Assembly: GCF_019599145.1 (NCBI RefSeq)
Contig: NZ_CP080647.1
Coordinates: 4,154,001-4,218,000, forward strand
Reading direction: 5' to 3'
Origin: Streptomyces akebiae
Lineage (GTDB): Bacteria > Actinomycetota > Actinomycetes > Streptomycetales > Streptomycetaceae
Length of the DNA: 64,000 bases
A model generated the notes under the pieces. The model was given only the letters and a program-made list of their open reading frames with translations. It did no database searches and was not told the origin of the DNA. Made by a program: the position numbers and the translations under genes. Positions 7,095 to 19,247 of the stretch are shown here, piece after piece (positions within the stretch are counted from its first letter, which is position 1; each line of letters begins with the position of its first letter).

Positions 7095-8786
7095 TCAGAT
7101 CACGCGGAACAGGTCGGCGGCGGCGTGGACGTCGGCGAGGTCCTCTATCGAACGAAGGTTGTCGCACAGGGTGTCCAGGACCGAGTCGGCGTCGGCGACC
7201 CGTGGGGCACCGATGGCCACACCGAAGACACGGAAACCCAGTCCGTGTTTGGCCTCGTGCCAGGAACGCATCCACTCCGGGGTGACACCGCAGTCGTCGT
7301 CGGTGAGCATCACGATGTCACCGCGGGCGCGGCCCGCGTCGTCGAACTCCTCCTTCAGCAGCTCGGCGGCCGCCGACAGCGGCGTCTGATAGCTGGTGCC
7401 GCCCCCCAGGAACGTCTCCGCGAAGTCGACGACCCGGGCCGTGTCGGCGGGCTCGTCCCCGGGGAAGCGGAAGACCTGGATCTTGTCGGCGGCGGAGAAC
7501 AGGATGCCGACGAAGTCCCGTCCGGCATGGCGGGCCTGGTCCAGCAGTGCCAGGGCGCACGCCTTGGACCACGCCTCCCTCGTCACTCCGCCGGGCCCCG
7601 ACTCGTACATCGAGTGCGAGGTGTCGACGCACGCGACGACCGCGCCCCGGCCGGTGGTCTGCTCCCCCTGACTGTCGTAGAGCATCAGCTCCCCGGCGGC
7701 GTACCGCGCGGCGAACACGGCGCGCAGCTCGGGCAGGCCGAGATGGGCAAGCTCGGAGGGGATGACCCGGGAGAGGTCGTCGCCGAGCGTGACGCCGACC
7801 AGTTCCCCGACGGTGCTCTCGACCTTGCGGGCCCGCTCACCGGCCGCCATCTGCCGGAAGCGGCCGATGAGTTCGGCCCACTCCGCGAGGCGGCCGGTGC
7901 GCAGCCGCTCCGCGAGCCGGGCCCGCTGGTCGAACGACATCCGCTCCAGCTCGCCGGGGCCCACACCCCACGCCCGCATCAGCGAGGCCTCCTGCCGTAC
8001 GGCCTCGGCGGCCTTCGCCGTCGCGGCCCGCGCGGCGATACGGGTACCGGGGGCCGCCGCCGTCAGGGCCCGCGCACTGTCCAGGGCGGCCCGCCGCGCG
8101 ATGGTCCCGGCCCTCTCCGCGTCCTTGATCGCCCGGTGCACGGCGTCGGCGGCGGGGGTCGGCACGGTGCCCTCCTCGTCCGCCTCGTCCGCGGCCCGCT
8201 GAAGGGCCTCGCCCACGGCGGTCGCCGCGTCCTCCGCGTCCCGCTGTGCGGTGCCCGCCTGTTCGGCCCGCTCTCGGGCGTCGCGGGTGTGCTCCAGCAT
8301 GCGGCGGAGCGCCTGGGCCTGGGCGAGCACGGCCATGGCGGCGGCGTAGGGGTCGCCGGCCGTCTCCCGGTGCAGTGCGGCGAACTCCGGGGACTCCACC
8401 AGGGCGGTGATCACCTGGTGGTTGACCAGCCGGGAGGGCGTGATCTCCGCACGGTCACGCAACCGCGGGCGGACCTTGTACGCGGCCAGAAAGACATCCG
8501 TGAGCAGGTCGGCGGTCTCGTCGCGATGACCGCTTCGACGAGGGCCATGACCGTGGTGCCCGTACCGCTCCTCGTCCAACTCCTCGGCCAGCTCGCGCAG
8601 TCCGACCGACTGCTCGTACGTGTCGCGCCATGTCATCCGGTCGAACCGGTCCGCGACCACCGCCGCGGTGTGTCGCTCGGGCCCCGCGTCCGTCAGCCCC
8701 AGCCACTTCCCGGCCCGCCCCGCCAACTCGTCCAGCCCGGCCGGTGCCCCGCCCCGGGACACCGCATCGGATGTCGTCCCGTCCAT
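7095..8786 (-). CDS. VWA-domain protein, ViaA-like partner of the MoxR ATPase
   Basis: About 563 residues. The N-terminal two thirds are a helical, Ala/Glu/Arg-rich region (residues ~70-330). The C-terminal von Willebrand A domain starts near residue 385 with the metal site DTSHS, then GGGTSYQTPL and VMLTDDDCGV. This layout (long helical arm, C-terminal VWA) is that of ViaA, which works with the AAA+ ATPase RavA. It follows the MoxR gene with a ~15-base gap, so the pair is an operon. It should bind a target through its VWA metal site and present it to the ATPase. ATG 8786 and the preceding GTG 8789 are both usable. The gene converges on fumarylacetoacetase. Confidence 0.82.
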   Translation of the reverse strand: MDGTTSDAVSRGGAPAGLDELAGRAGKWLGLTDAGPERHTAAVVADRFDRMTWRDTYEQSVGLRELAEELDEERYGHHGHGPRRSGHRDETADLLTDVFLAAYKVRPRLRDRAEITPSRLVNHQVITALVESPEFAALHRETAGDPYAAAMAVLAQAQALRRMLEHTRDARERAEQAGTAQRDAEDAATAVGEALQRAADEADEEGTVPTPAADAVHRAIKDAERAGTIARRAALDSARALTAAAPGTRIAARAATAKAAEAVRQEASLMRAWGVGPGELERMSFDQRARLAERLRTGRLAEWAELIGRFRQMAAGERARKVESTVGELVGVTLGDDLSRVIPSELAHLGLPELRAVFAARYAAGELMLYDSQGEQTTGRGAVVACVDTSHSMYESGPGGVTREAWSKACALALLDQARHAGRDFVGILFSAADKIQVFRFPGDEPADTARVVDFAETFLGGGTSYQTPLSAAAELLKEEFDDAGRARGDIVMLTDDDCGVTPEWMRSWHEAKHGLGFRVFGVAIGAPRVADADSVLDTLCDNLRSIEDLADVHAAADLFRVI

Positions 8787-8804
8787 CACCGCCCTCCCCC
8801 TTGT

Positions 8805-9995
8805 TCAGAGCTGGGCCTGCACCGTGCTGGCGTCGACGCCGAGGGCCTCGGTGAGGACCCGGGCGCGTACGGCGCGCTGGCGGCCGGTGACACGGTCGAT
8901 GGTGGCGGTGGAACGGCCCGAGGTCGCCGCCTCCTCGCGCAGCTTCTCCAGTCGCTGCCCCGCCATGGCCAGTCTGTTGTGGGCCTTCTTGATGACCCAT
9001 TCGCTCAGCGCCTCGCGTGACTGCCCGGCCATCGCGTCGAGCTGGGCCTCCAACTCGTCGATGGTGTCGGCCAGGTCGAGCGCCTCCTTGGCGTCGGGGT
9101 TGACCAGGTGCAGCACCTCGCGCTCGACGGTCGGGCGCTCCGCCGGGGAGTCCCACAGCACATGTGTCAGCACCGACAGGTCGGTCTCGGCGACCGCCTC
9201 GCGGCCGTCGAGGTACGCGGACGCCTGGAGCAGCCCCACCGCCTGCCGCCAGCGGCGGTCGGAGGCGACGAGTTCCTTGCGGCGCAGGGCGGCCCGCAGC
9301 GTGCACACCGCGTCCACGATCGCGTCGGGCACCTCGACGGCTGGCACGGCTTCGGTGACGGCGTGCCGCAGCGCGGCCAGCTCGACGGTGGTCCGCGTCC
9401 GTGCCTGGGGGCGGCTGACGGCGGAGCGGACCAGCGCGGCGAAGTTGGAGGGGTCTTCCAGGTACCCGACCTCGATGCGCACCAACAGCCGGTCGTAGAT
9501 CGCGGCCGAGTCCTCCCCGACGGGCAGTTCGTTGCTCGCCGTGATGGCTCCGATCAGGGGGCAGTGGACCGGCTCGCCGCCGTTCTCGGGGTGGTAGATC
9601 CGCTCGTTGAGATATCCCAGCGTCTCGTTGAGCGCGGCCGTGGAGCATTTGAAGATCTCGTCGATGAACGCGACGTGCGCGGTCGTGGCGCGGCCCTCGT
9701 ACACCTGGCGGTACTCGCCCCGGGTCAGCGCGGCGACGTCGATGGGACCGAACATCCTCGTCGGAGCGGTGAACTTCGACAGCAGGATCTCCCAGTAGGC
9801 CGCCCCCTCGAACCTGCCGGTGAGTTCCCTGGCCATCTCGGACTTCGCCGTGCCTGGCGGCCCGAGCAGCAGGGAGTGCTGCCCGGCCAGCAGCGTCACC
9901 ACCAGGGTGCGGACCACGTCGGCCCGCTCGTAGAAGCGTTCCGACAGCTCCCCCGTGATCGTCCGCAGCTTCTCCGCCGTGTCCTGCGCGTCCAT
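8805..9995 (-). CDS. MoxR-family AAA+ ATPase, RavA-like
   Basis: A 396-residue ATPase with Walker A GPPGTAKS near residue 46, a RavA-type SKFTAPTRMFGPIDV loop, Walker B VAFIDEIFK, sensor 1 ASNELP and the YDRLLVRI segment. It then has the AAA+ lid with SDRRWRQAVGLLQASAYLDGR, which closely resembles the same stretch of E. coli RavA as I remember it. A helical C-terminal region follows. RavA-type proteins act as hexameric chaperones with a VWA partner; in E. coli the RavA-ViaA pair interacts with Nuo complex I and fumarate reductase. Here the partner gene follows directly and nuo lies 2.4 kb away. ATG 9995 is preceded by GAGGGG. Confidence 0.88.
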   Translation of the reverse strand: MDAQDTAEKLRTITGELSERFYERADVVRTLVVTLLAGQHSLLLGPPGTAKSEMARELTGRFEGAAYWEILLSKFTAPTRMFGPIDVAALTRGEYRQVYEGRATTAHVAFIDEIFKCSTAALNETLGYLNERIYHPENGGEPVHCPLIGAITASNELPVGEDSAAIYDRLLVRIEVGYLEDPSNFAALVRSAVSRPQARTRTTVELAALRHAVTEAVPAVEVPDAIVDAVCTLRAALRRKELVASDRRWRQAVGLLQASAYLDGREAVAETDLSVLTHVLWDSPAERPTVEREVLHLVNPDAKEALDLADTIDELEAQLDAMAGQSREALSEWVIKKAHNRLAMAGQRLEKLREEAATSGRSTATIDRVTGRQRAVRARVLTEALGVDASTVQAQL

Positions 9996-10090
9996 GGTCG
10001 ACCCCTCCCCTCCGGCGCCCCGTCGGGCGCCACCCCTGCGGCGGACCTCGCCGCCCGGGCCCGGGCGGCGGGTCGTCCCCCGTCTGTCCG

Positions 10091-12145
<2,055 letters not shown>

Positions 12146-12283
12146 CGTCCGTCCCCCGCGCCCTTGCGTCCTGTGCCGCCCGTGCTTCCTCCAGCCCTTG
12201 CCACGATAGGCGCCCGCACCGACAGCCTCAGAGTTATCCACAGGCTCCACCCGCAGGGGGCGGCTCCGGGGCCCGAAAACGTC

Positions 12284-12319
12284 GGCGGGACCCGGCCTCT
12301 TCCGAAGCCGGGTCCCGCC
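12284..12319 (-). terminator. Intrinsic terminator of the nuo operon
   Basis: A perfect 13-bp stem (12284-12296 with 12307-12319) with a 10-base loop starts 35 bases after the nuoN stop. On the minus strand it is followed by GACGTTTTCGG, giving a short U-run. It separates nuo from recQ. Confidence 0.85.
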
Positions 12320-12354
12320 ACGTTCGCACACGCTTCGAACAATCGAGCGGAGCC

Positions 12355-14004
12355 CTATCGCACGAAGACGCCCGCCTGTCCCGCCAGATCCAGGAAGTAC
12401 TGCGGCGCGACACCGAGCACCAGGGTGACGGCGACCCCGACCGCGATCGCGGTCATGGTCAGCGGTGACGGCACGGCGACCGTCGGCCCCTCGGGGCGCG
12501 GCTCACTGAAGAACATGAGCACGATGACGCGGATGTAGAAGAACGCGGCGATGGCCGAGGAGATCACACCGACCACGACGATCGCGCCCGCGCCGCCTTC
12601 CGCCGCCGCCTTGAACACGGCGAACTTCCCCGCGAACCCGGAGGTCAGCGGGATGCCCGCGAAGGCCAGCAGGAAGACCGCGAAGACGGCCGCCACCAGG
12701 GGGGACCTGCGGCCGAGCCCGGCCCACTTGGACAGGTGCGTGGCCTCGCCGCCCGCGTCGCGCACCAGCGTCACCACGGCGAACGCGCCGATGGTCACGA
12801 AGGAGTAGGCGCCCAGGTAGAACAGCACGGACGAGACGCCGTCGGGTGAGGCCGCGATGACACCGGCGAGGATGAAACCGGCGTGGGCGATCGAGGAGTA
12901 GGCGAGCAGCCGCTTGATGTCGGTCTGGGTGATGGCGACGATCGCGCCGGCCAGCATGGTGACGATGGCGACGGCCCACATGACCGGCCGCCAGTCCCAG
13001 CGCAGGCCGGGCAGGACGACGTACAGGAGCCGGAGCAGCGCGCCGAAGGCTGCCACCTTGGTCGCGGCGGCCATGAAGCCCGTGACGGGCGTGGGCGCCC
13101 CCTGGTAGACGTCCGGGGTCCACATGTGGAACGGCACCGCGCCGACCTTGAAGAGCAGGCCCATGACGAGCATGGCGGCGCCGATCAGCAGCAGCGCGTC
13201 GTTGCCCATGGTCTCGGCGAGGGCGGGGTTGATGTCGCTGATGGTGCCGTCGACGACCTGGGCGATCGTCGCGTACTTCACCGAGCCCGCGTAGCCGTAC
13301 AGCAGGGCGATGCCGAAGAGGGTGAAGGCGGACGCGAAGGCACCGAGGAGGAAGTACTTGACCGCCGCCTCCTGCGACATGAGCCGCTTGCGGCGGGCCA
13401 CGGCGCACAGCAGGTAGAGCGGGAGGGAGAAGACCTCCAGCGCGATGAAGAGGGTCAGCAGGTCGTTGGCCGCCGGGAAGATCAGCATGCCGCCGATCGC
13501 GAAGAGCAGCAGGGGGAAGACCTCGGTGGTGGTGAACCCCGCCCTGACGGCGGCCTTCTCGCTGTCGCTGCCGGGCACGGAGGCGGCCTGTGCGGCGAAG
13601 GAGTCGACCTTGTTGCCGTGCGCCTCGGGGTCGAGGCGCCGTTCGGCGAAGGTGAAGACGCCGAGGATGCCGGCGAGGAGGATCGTGCCCTGGAGGAACA
13701 GGGCCGGTCCGTCCACGGCGATGGCGCCCATGGCCGCGATGCCGGCCTTGGTGGTGCCGTATCCGCCCGCCGCGAGCGCGACGACCGCGGCGAAGGAGGC
13801 CGCGAGGGCGACGACGGAGACGAACACCTGGGCGTGGTAGCGGAACCTGCGCGGGACGAAGGCCTCGACCAGCACTCCGACGATCGCCGCGCCGATGACG
13901 ATCAGGGTGGGCGACAATTGCCCGTATTCGATCTTCGGCGCGTCGATCTTGGTGATCGGGTCGGCCGCGGTTGTCCACAGGCTGTGGACGGCTGATGCGC
14001 TCAC
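12355..14004 (-). CDS. nuoN: NADH-quinone oxidoreductase subunit N
   Basis: 549 residues, an antiporter-like membrane subunit of complex I that carries one proton channel. About 14 hydrophobic helices are visible. The conserved blocks [21 protein letters not shown] and a lysine-bearing [16 protein letters not shown] stretch mark the Mrp-antiporter fold. The GTG start at 14004 overlaps the nuoM stop by 4 bp. It is the last gene of the operon and is followed by a terminator. Between residues ~135 and 165 is a polar loop ([18 protein letters not shown]) longer than in E. coli. Confidence 0.97.
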   Translation of the reverse strand: MSASAVHSLWTTAADPITKIDAPKIEYGQLSPTLIVIGAAIVGVLVEAFVPRRFRYHAQVFVSVVALAASFAAVVALAAGGYGTTKAGIAAMGAIAVDGPALFLQGTILLAGILGVFTFAERRLDPEAHGNKVDSFAAQAASVPGSDSEKAAVRAGFTTTEVFPLLLFAIGGMLIFPAANDLLTLFIALEVFSLPLYLLCAVARRKRLMSQEAAVKYFLLGAFASAFTLFGIALLYGYAGSVKYATIAQVVDGTISDINPALAETMGNDALLLIGAAMLVMGLLFKVGAVPFHMWTPDVYQGAPTPVTGFMAAATKVAAFGALLRLLYVVLPGLRWDWRPVMWAVAIVTMLAGAIVAITQTDIKRLLAYSSIAHAGFILAGVIAASPDGVSSVLFYLGAYSFVTIGAFAVVTLVRDAGGEATHLSKWAGLGRRSPLVAAVFAVFLLAFAGIPLTSGFAGKFAVFKAAAEGGAGAIVVVGVISSAIAAFFYIRVIVLMFFSEPRPEGPTVAVPSPLTMTAIAVGVAVTLVLGVAPQYFLDLAGQAGVFVR

Positions 14005-15572
14005 TTGGCCGCCTCCACCTCGGGCTGGGGGTCCTTCTTCTGGACGTCGGACATGGTGTGCTCGACCGCCGGGTTGACGATGTCGGTGACCGGCTTCGGG
14101 TAGACGCCGAGGAAGATCAGCAGCACGACCAGCGGGGCGACCACCACGAGCTCCCGCACCCTCAGGTCGGGCATCCCCTCGACCTCGGCCTTCACCGGGC
14201 CCGTCATCGTCCGCTGGTAGAGCACGAGGGTGTAGAGCGCGGCGAGGACGATGCCGACGGTGGCGATGATCCCGACCACCGGATAGCGCGCGAACGTGCC
14301 GACCAGGACCAGGAACTCACTGACGAACGGGGCGAGTCCGGGCAGCGACAGCGTCGCGAGGCCACCGATCAGGAAGGTGCCGGCGAGGACCGGCGCGACC
14401 TTCTGCACCCCGCCGTAGTCGGCGATGAGCCGGGATCCGCGCCGGGAGATCAGGAATCCGGCGACCAGCATCAGGGCGGCGGTCGAGATGCCGTGGTTGA
14501 CCATGTAGAGCGTCGCGCCGGACTGGCCCTGGCTGGTCATCGCGAAGATTCCCAGGATGATGAAGCCGAAGTGCGAGATCGACGCGTACGCCACCAGCCG
14601 TTTGATGTCGCGCTGGCCGACGGCGAGCAGCGCCCCGTAGATGATGCTGATCAACGCCAGGACGAGGATCGCGGGCGTCGCCCACTTGCTGGCCTCGGGG
14701 AACAGTCCGAGGCAGAAGCGGAGCATCGCGAAGGTGCCGACCTTGTCGACGACGGCCGTGATGAGGACGGCGACCGGGGCGGTGGACTCCTGCATGGCGT
14801 TGGGCAGCCAGGTGTGCAGCGGCCACAGCGGGGCCTTCACGGCGAAGGCGAAGAAGAAGCCGAGGAACAGCCACCGCTCGGTGGTGGTCGCCATCTCCAG
14901 GGAGCCGTTGGCACGGGCCTCGGCGATCTCCGGGAGCGAGAAGTTCCCGGCGACCACGTAGAGGCCGATGACCGCGGCCAGCATGATCAGACCGCCGACC
15001 AGGTTGTAGAGGAGGAACTTCACCGCGGCGTACGAGCGTTGCGTGGACGCCGCCTCCTCGCCGTGCTCGTGGGCCCGGTCCCCGAAGCCGCCGATGAGGA
15101 AGTACATCGGGATGAGCATGGCTTCGAAGAAGATGTAGAAGAGGAAGACGTCGGTGGCCTCGAAGGAGATGATCACCATCGCCTCGACGGCCAGGATCAG
15201 GGCGAAGAAGCCCTGCGTCGGCCGCCACCGCTTGCTGCCGGTCTCCAGCGGGTCGGCGTCGTGCCAGCCCGCGAGGATGATGAACGGGATGAGCAGGGCG
15301 GTGAGCCCGATCAGCGCCACCGCGATGCCGTCGACGCCCAGCTCGTACCGCACGCCGAAGTCCGCGATCCAGGCGTGGGACTCGGTGAGCTGGTAGCGGT
15401 CGCCACCGGGGTCGAAGCGGAACGCGATGATCGCGGCGAGCACCAGCGTGCCCAGCGAGACGATCAGCGCCAGCAGTTTCGCGGCGTTGCGCCGCGGGGC
15501 CGGGACGGCGGCCGTGGCGATCGCCCCGAGGGCCGGGAGCGCCGCCGTCGCTGTCAGCAGAGGAAAGGACAT
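14001..15572 (-). CDS. nuoM: NADH-quinone oxidoreductase subunit M
   Basis: 523 residues, a second antiporter-like proton-pumping subunit. Typical blocks include FYIFFEAMLIPMYFLIG (helix 5 with the key Glu), FAFAVKAPLWPLHTWLPNAMQE (helix 7/8 with the key Lys) and DIKRLVAYASISHFGF. ATG 15572 lies 5 bases after the nuoL stop, and its own stop overlaps nuoN. Confidence 0.97.
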   Translation of the reverse strand: MSFPLLTATAALPALGAIATAAVPAPRRNAAKLLALIVSLGTLVLAAIIAFRFDPGGDRYQLTESHAWIADFGVRYELGVDGIAVALIGLTALLIPFIILAGWHDADPLETGSKRWRPTQGFFALILAVEAMVIISFEATDVFLFYIFFEAMLIPMYFLIGGFGDRAHEHGEEAASTQRSYAAVKFLLYNLVGGLIMLAAVIGLYVVAGNFSLPEIAEARANGSLEMATTTERWLFLGFFFAFAVKAPLWPLHTWLPNAMQESTAPVAVLITAVVDKVGTFAMLRFCLGLFPEASKWATPAILVLALISIIYGALLAVGQRDIKRLVAYASISHFGFIILGIFAMTSQGQSGATLYMVNHGISTAALMLVAGFLISRRGSRLIADYGGVQKVAPVLAGTFLIGGLATLSLPGLAPFVSEFLVLVGTFARYPVVGIIATVGIVLAALYTLVLYQRTMTGPVKAEVEGMPDLRVRELVVVAPLVVLLIFLGVYPKPVTDIVNPAVEHTMSDVQKKDPQPEVEAAK

Positions 15573-15577
15573 CGGTA

Positions 15578-17473
15578 TCAGACCGCCCTCATCAGCAGGG
15601 TCGCGGCGATGAGGATCGCAGCACCGCCGAACATCGAGACCGCGTACGACCGGGCATAGCCGTTCTGGATCCGGCGCAGCCGCCCGGAGAGGCCGCCCAT
15701 CGAGGCCGCCGTGCCGTTGACGACGCCGTCGACCAGGGTGTGGTCGACGTAGACGAGGGAGCGCGTCAGGTGCTCTCCGCCGCGTACGAGGACGACGTGG
15801 TTGAAGTCGTCCTGGAGCAGGTCGCGCCGGGCGGCCCGGGTGAGCAGCGATCCGCGCGGGGCGACGACGGGGACGGGCTTGCGCCCGTACTGGAGCCAGG
15901 CGAGGCCGACGCCGATGACCATCACGGCGACCGTGGAGATCGTCACCGTCAGGGCGCTGACCGGCGGGTGGCCGTGCGCGTGGCCGGTGACGGGCTCCAG
16001 CCAGTGGATGAACCGGTCACCGATGCTGAAGTACGCGCCGCCGAAGACCGATCCGACCGCCAGGACGATCATGGGGATCGTCATGACCTTGGGGGACTCG
16101 TGCGGGTGCGGTTCGTGGCCGTGCTCGTCGGGCTGCCAACGCTTCTCGCCGAAGAACGTCATCAGCATCACGCGCGTCATGTAGAACGCGGTGATGGCCG
16201 CGCCCAGCAGGGCCACGCCGCCGAGGATCCAGCCCTCGGTGCCGCCCTTGGCGAAGGCCGCCTCGATGATCTTGTCCTTGGAGAAGAAGCCGGACAGGCC
16301 CGGGAAGCCGATGATGGCGAGGTAGCCGAGGCCGAAGGTGACGAAGGTGATCGGCATGTACTTCCGCAGGCCGCCGTACTTGCGCATGTCGACCTCGTCG
16401 TTCATGCCGTGCATGACCGAGCCGGCGCCGAGGAACAGGCCCGCCTTGAAGAAGCCGTGCGTCACCAGGTGCATGATCGCGAAGACGTAGCCGATGGGGC
16501 CGAGGCCCGCGGCCAGCACCATGTAGCCGATCTGCGACATCGTCGAGCCGGCGAGGGCCTTCTTGATGTCGTCCTTCGCGCAACCGACGATCGCACCGAA
16601 GAGGAGCGTGACCGCGCCCACGACGGTGGTGACGAGCTGTGCGTCCGGGGCTGCGTTGAAGATGTTCGCGGAGCGGACGATCAGGTAGACGCCCGCGGTC
16701 ACCATGGTCGCGGCGTGGATGAGGGCGGAGACCGGGGTCGGGCCCTCCATCGCGTCCCCGAGCCAGGACTGCAGCGGCACCTGGGCGGACTTGCCGCAGG
16801 CCGCGAGCAGCAGCATCAGGGCGATCGCGGTGAGCGTGCCCTCGCTCGTCTCGCCGACGGCGCCCAGGACCGGCCCGAAGGCGAAGGTCCCGAAGGTGGT
16901 GAACATCAGCATGATGGCGATGGACAGGCCGACATCGCCGACGCGGTTGACCAGGAAGGCCTTCTTCGCGGCGGTGGCGGCGCTGGGCTTGTGCTGCCAG
17001 AAGCCGATCAGCAGGTACGAGGCGAGACCGACGCCCTCCCAGCCGACGTACAGCAACAGGTAGTTGTCGGCGAGGACCAGCAGCAGCATCGCCGCGAGGA
17101 ACAGGTTCAGATAGCCGAAGAAGCGGCGTCGGCGCTCGTCGTGCTCCATGTACCCGATGGAGTACACGTGGATGAGCGAGCCGACTCCGGTGATCAGCAG
17201 GACGAACGTCATCGACAACTGGTCGAGCTGGAAGGCCACGTCGGCCTGGAAGCCCTCGACGGGGATCCAGCTGAACAGGTGCTGGCCGATCTCGCGGTGT
17301 TCGGCGTCCTTGCCGAGCATGTCGGCGAAGAGGACCACGCCGATGACGAAGGAGGCGGCGGCGAGGGCCGTGCCGATCCAGTGGCCGACGGCGTCCAGGC
17401 GACGGCCGCCGCACAGCAGGACGGCGGCTCCGAGCAGGGGCGCCGCGACCAGCAGCGCAATCAGGTTCTCCAC
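15578..17473 (-). CDS. nuoL: NADH-quinone oxidoreductase subunit L
   Basis: 631 residues, the distal and largest antiporter-like subunit with the long lateral helix near its C-terminus. Conserved blocks are [55 protein letters not shown] (in two overlapping segments) and [20 protein letters not shown] 17473 starts 15 bases after nuoK. Confidence 0.97.
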   Translation of the reverse strand: MENLIALLVAAPLLGAAVLLCGGRRLDAVGHWIGTALAAASFVIGVVLFADMLGKDAEHREIGQHLFSWIPVEGFQADVAFQLDQLSMTFVLLITGVGSLIHVYSIGYMEHDERRRRFFGYLNLFLAAMLLLVLADNYLLLYVGWEGVGLASYLLIGFWQHKPSAATAAKKAFLVNRVGDVGLSIAIMLMFTTFGTFAFGPVLGAVGETSEGTLTAIALMLLLAACGKSAQVPLQSWLGDAMEGPTPVSALIHAATMVTAGVYLIVRSANIFNAAPDAQLVTTVVGAVTLLFGAIVGCAKDDIKKALAGSTMSQIGYMVLAAGLGPIGYVFAIMHLVTHGFFKAGLFLGAGSVMHGMNDEVDMRKYGGLRKYMPITFVTFGLGYLAIIGFPGLSGFFSKDKIIEAAFAKGGTEGWILGGVALLGAAITAFYMTRVMLMTFFGEKRWQPDEHGHEPHPHESPKVMTIPMIVLAVGSVFGGAYFSIGDRFIHWLEPVTGHAHGHPPVSALTVTISTVAVMVIGVGLAWLQYGRKPVPVVAPRGSLLTRAARRDLLQDDFNHVVLVRGGEHLTRSLVYVDHTLVDGVVNGTAASMGGLSGRLRRIQNGYARSYAVSMFGGAAILIAATLLMRAV

Positions 17474-17488
17474 GATTCTTCCGACCCC

Positions 17489-17788
17489 TTACAGCTTCAT
17501 CAGGCTGGCGTCGTCGACCGAGGCCGAGTGGCGGGACCGGAAGAGCGACACGATGATCGCGAGTCCGACCACGACCTCCGCGGCGGCGACGACCATCGTG
17601 AAGAAGGCGATGATCTGGCCGTCGAGATTGCCGTGCATCCGGGAGAAGGCGACCAGGGCGAGGTTGCAGGCGTTGAGCATCAGCTCGACGCACATGAACA
17701 CCACGATCGCGTTCCGCCTGATCAGGACGCCGGTGGCGCCGATGGTGAACAGGAGGGCGGCGAGATACAGGTAGTTGACGGGATTCAC
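17489..17788 (-). CDS. nuoK: NADH-quinone oxidoreductase subunit K
   Basis: 99 residues, three transmembrane helices, with the membrane Glu residues of the central charge axis ([24 protein letters not shown]). The GTG start overlaps the nuoJ stop by 4 bp. Length is normal for the family. Confidence 0.97.
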   Translation of the reverse strand: MNPVNYLYLAALLFTIGATGVLIRRNAIVVFMCVELMLNACNLALVAFSRMHGNLDGQIIAFFTMVVAAAEVVVGLAIIVSLFRSRHSASVDDASLMKL

Positions 17789-18648
17789 TTCGCTGCCTCC
17801 CCGTTCTTCCCGTTGGTGCCGCTGTCGCGGCCGTTTCCGCCGCTTCCGCTGTGCGAGCGCTCCAGGCGGTCCTCGGCGCGCTGCTCCAGGGCCTTGAGGT
17901 CGTTCAGTGCCTCGGTCGACACGTCACGGATCTGGCCCCGGTCCCGCAGGGTCTTGCTGACGGTCAGCTCGGACGGGGTGCCGTCGGGCAACAGGCCCGC
18001 GATGTCGACCGCGTTGTGCCGGGCGTAGACGCCGGGGGCCGGCAGCGGCGGGAGGTGCTTGCCCTCGCGTACGCGCTGTTCGGCCAGCTCGCGCTGGGTC
18101 TTGGCGCGCTCGGTGCGCTCGCGGTGGGTGAGGACCATGGCGCCGACGGCGGCCGTGATGAGGAGGGCGCCGGTGAGTTCGAAGGCGAACACGTAGTCGG
18201 TGAAGATCAGGGCCGCGAGGCCCTCCACGTTGCCGCCCGCGTTCGCCGTGCCCAGGCCGTTGAACTCCGTCAGCGAGGCGTTGCCGATGCCCGCGGTCAG
18301 CAGGATGCCGAAGCCGAGGCCGCACAGGAGGGCCAGCCAGCGCTGGCCCTTGATGGTCTCCTTCAGGGAGTCCGCCGCGGTGACGCCGACGAGCATCACC
18401 ACGAACAGGAACAGCATCATGATCGCGCCGGTGTAGACGACGATCTGCACGACGCCCAGGAAGTAGGCGCCGTTGGCCAGGTAGAACACGGCCAGGATGA
18501 TCATGGTGCCGGCGAGGCAGAGCGCGCTGTGCACGGCCCTCTTCATGAAGACGGTGCACAGGGCGCCGATCACGGCGATCGTGCCGAGCACCCAGAACTG
18601 GAAGGCCTCACCGGTGGAGGTGGTGTAGGCGGCGAGCTGCGCGCTCAT
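17785..18648 (-). CDS. nuoJ: NADH-quinone oxidoreductase subunit J
   Basis: 287 residues. The first ~170 are the five-helix membrane core ([20 protein letters not shown] carries the conserved TM3 segment). The remaining ~115 residues are a charged cytosolic tail ([19 protein letters not shown], then Glu/Arg- and Gly/Ser/Asn-rich), far longer than in E. coli NuoJ (184 residues). ATG 18648 follows GAGGAGG and overlaps the nuoI stop by 4 bp. Confidence 0.96.
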   Translation of the reverse strand: MSAQLAAYTTSTGEAFQFWVLGTIAVIGALCTVFMKRAVHSALCLAGTMIILAVFYLANGAYFLGVVQIVVYTGAIMMLFLFVVMLVGVTAADSLKETIKGQRWLALLCGLGFGILLTAGIGNASLTEFNGLGTANAGGNVEGLAALIFTDYVFAFELTGALLITAAVGAMVLTHRERTERAKTQRELAEQRVREGKHLPPLPAPGVYARHNAVDIAGLLPDGTPSELTVSKTLRDRGQIRDVSTEALNDLKALEQRAEDRLERSHSGSGGNGRDSGTNGKNGEAAK

Positions 18649-19247
18649 GCGTCCACCTCCTCGTCTTCCGGCCTCTCGCCCTGGGAGGTGGCGACCTGAC
18701 GCTCCGTACCGGGCGCCGCCTCGGTGACCAGGCCCCGGTAGTAGTCCTGCTCGTCGGCGCCGGGGAAGATCGAGTGGGGCGAGTCGACCATGCCCTCCTC
18801 CAGACCGGCGAGCAGCTGCTCCTTGGTGTAGATGAGGTTGGCGCGGCTGGAGTCCGCCAGCTCGAACTCGTTGGTCATCGTGAGCGCGCGCGTGGGGCAG
18901 GCCTCGATGCACAGGCCGCACAGGATGCAGCGGGCGTAGTTGATCTGGTAGACGCGGCCGTACCGCTCGCCCGGGGAGTAGCGCTCCTCGTCCGTGTTGT
19001 CGGCGCCCTCCACGTAGATGGCGTCGGCGGGGCAGGCCCAGGCGCACAGTTCGCAGCCGACGCACTTCTCCAGGCCGTCCGGATGGCGGTTGAGCTGGTG
19101 CCTGCCGTGGAACCGCGGGGCCGTGGTCTTCTGCTGCTCCGGATACTGCTCGGTCAGCCGCTTCTTGAACATGGCCTTGAAGGTCACGCCGAAGCCGGCG
19201 ACGGGGTTCTGGAACCCCTGCTTGTTCTCTTTCGGCTCCTCAGCCAT
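18645..19247 (-). CDS. nuoI: NADH-quinone oxidoreductase subunit I
   Basis: 200 residues, a ferredoxin-like peripheral-arm subunit carrying two 4Fe-4S clusters (N6a, N6b). The ligand motifs are [12 protein letters not shown] near residue 62 and [12 protein letters not shown] near residue 107. It passes electrons from NuoG towards NuoB. ATG 19247 is preceded by AGGGAGG and overlaps the end of nuoH by 8 bp; the longer frame up to 19307 lies inside nuoH and is rejected. Confidence 0.97.
   Translation of the reverse strand: MAEEPKENKQGFQNPVAGFGVTFKAMFKKRLTEQYPEQQKTTAPRFHGRHQLNRHPDGLEKCVGCELCAWACPADAIYVEGADNTDEERYSPGERYGRVYQINYARCILCGLCIEACPTRALTMTNEFELADSSRANLIYTKEQLLAGLEEGMVDSPHSIFPGADEQDYYRGLVTEAAPGTERQVATSQGERPEDEEVDA

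Noticed and set aside
12146..12331. Longer N-terminus for RecQ
   Set aside because: It would read through the nuo terminator hairpin; ATG 12145 has a good purine-rich site.
15740..18028. A 762-codon open frame on the plus strand across nuoL-nuoJ
   Set aside because: It is antisense to clear nuo genes, made of Arg/Asp/Gly/Gln-rich sequence with no family signature; long antisense frames are expected at this GC content.
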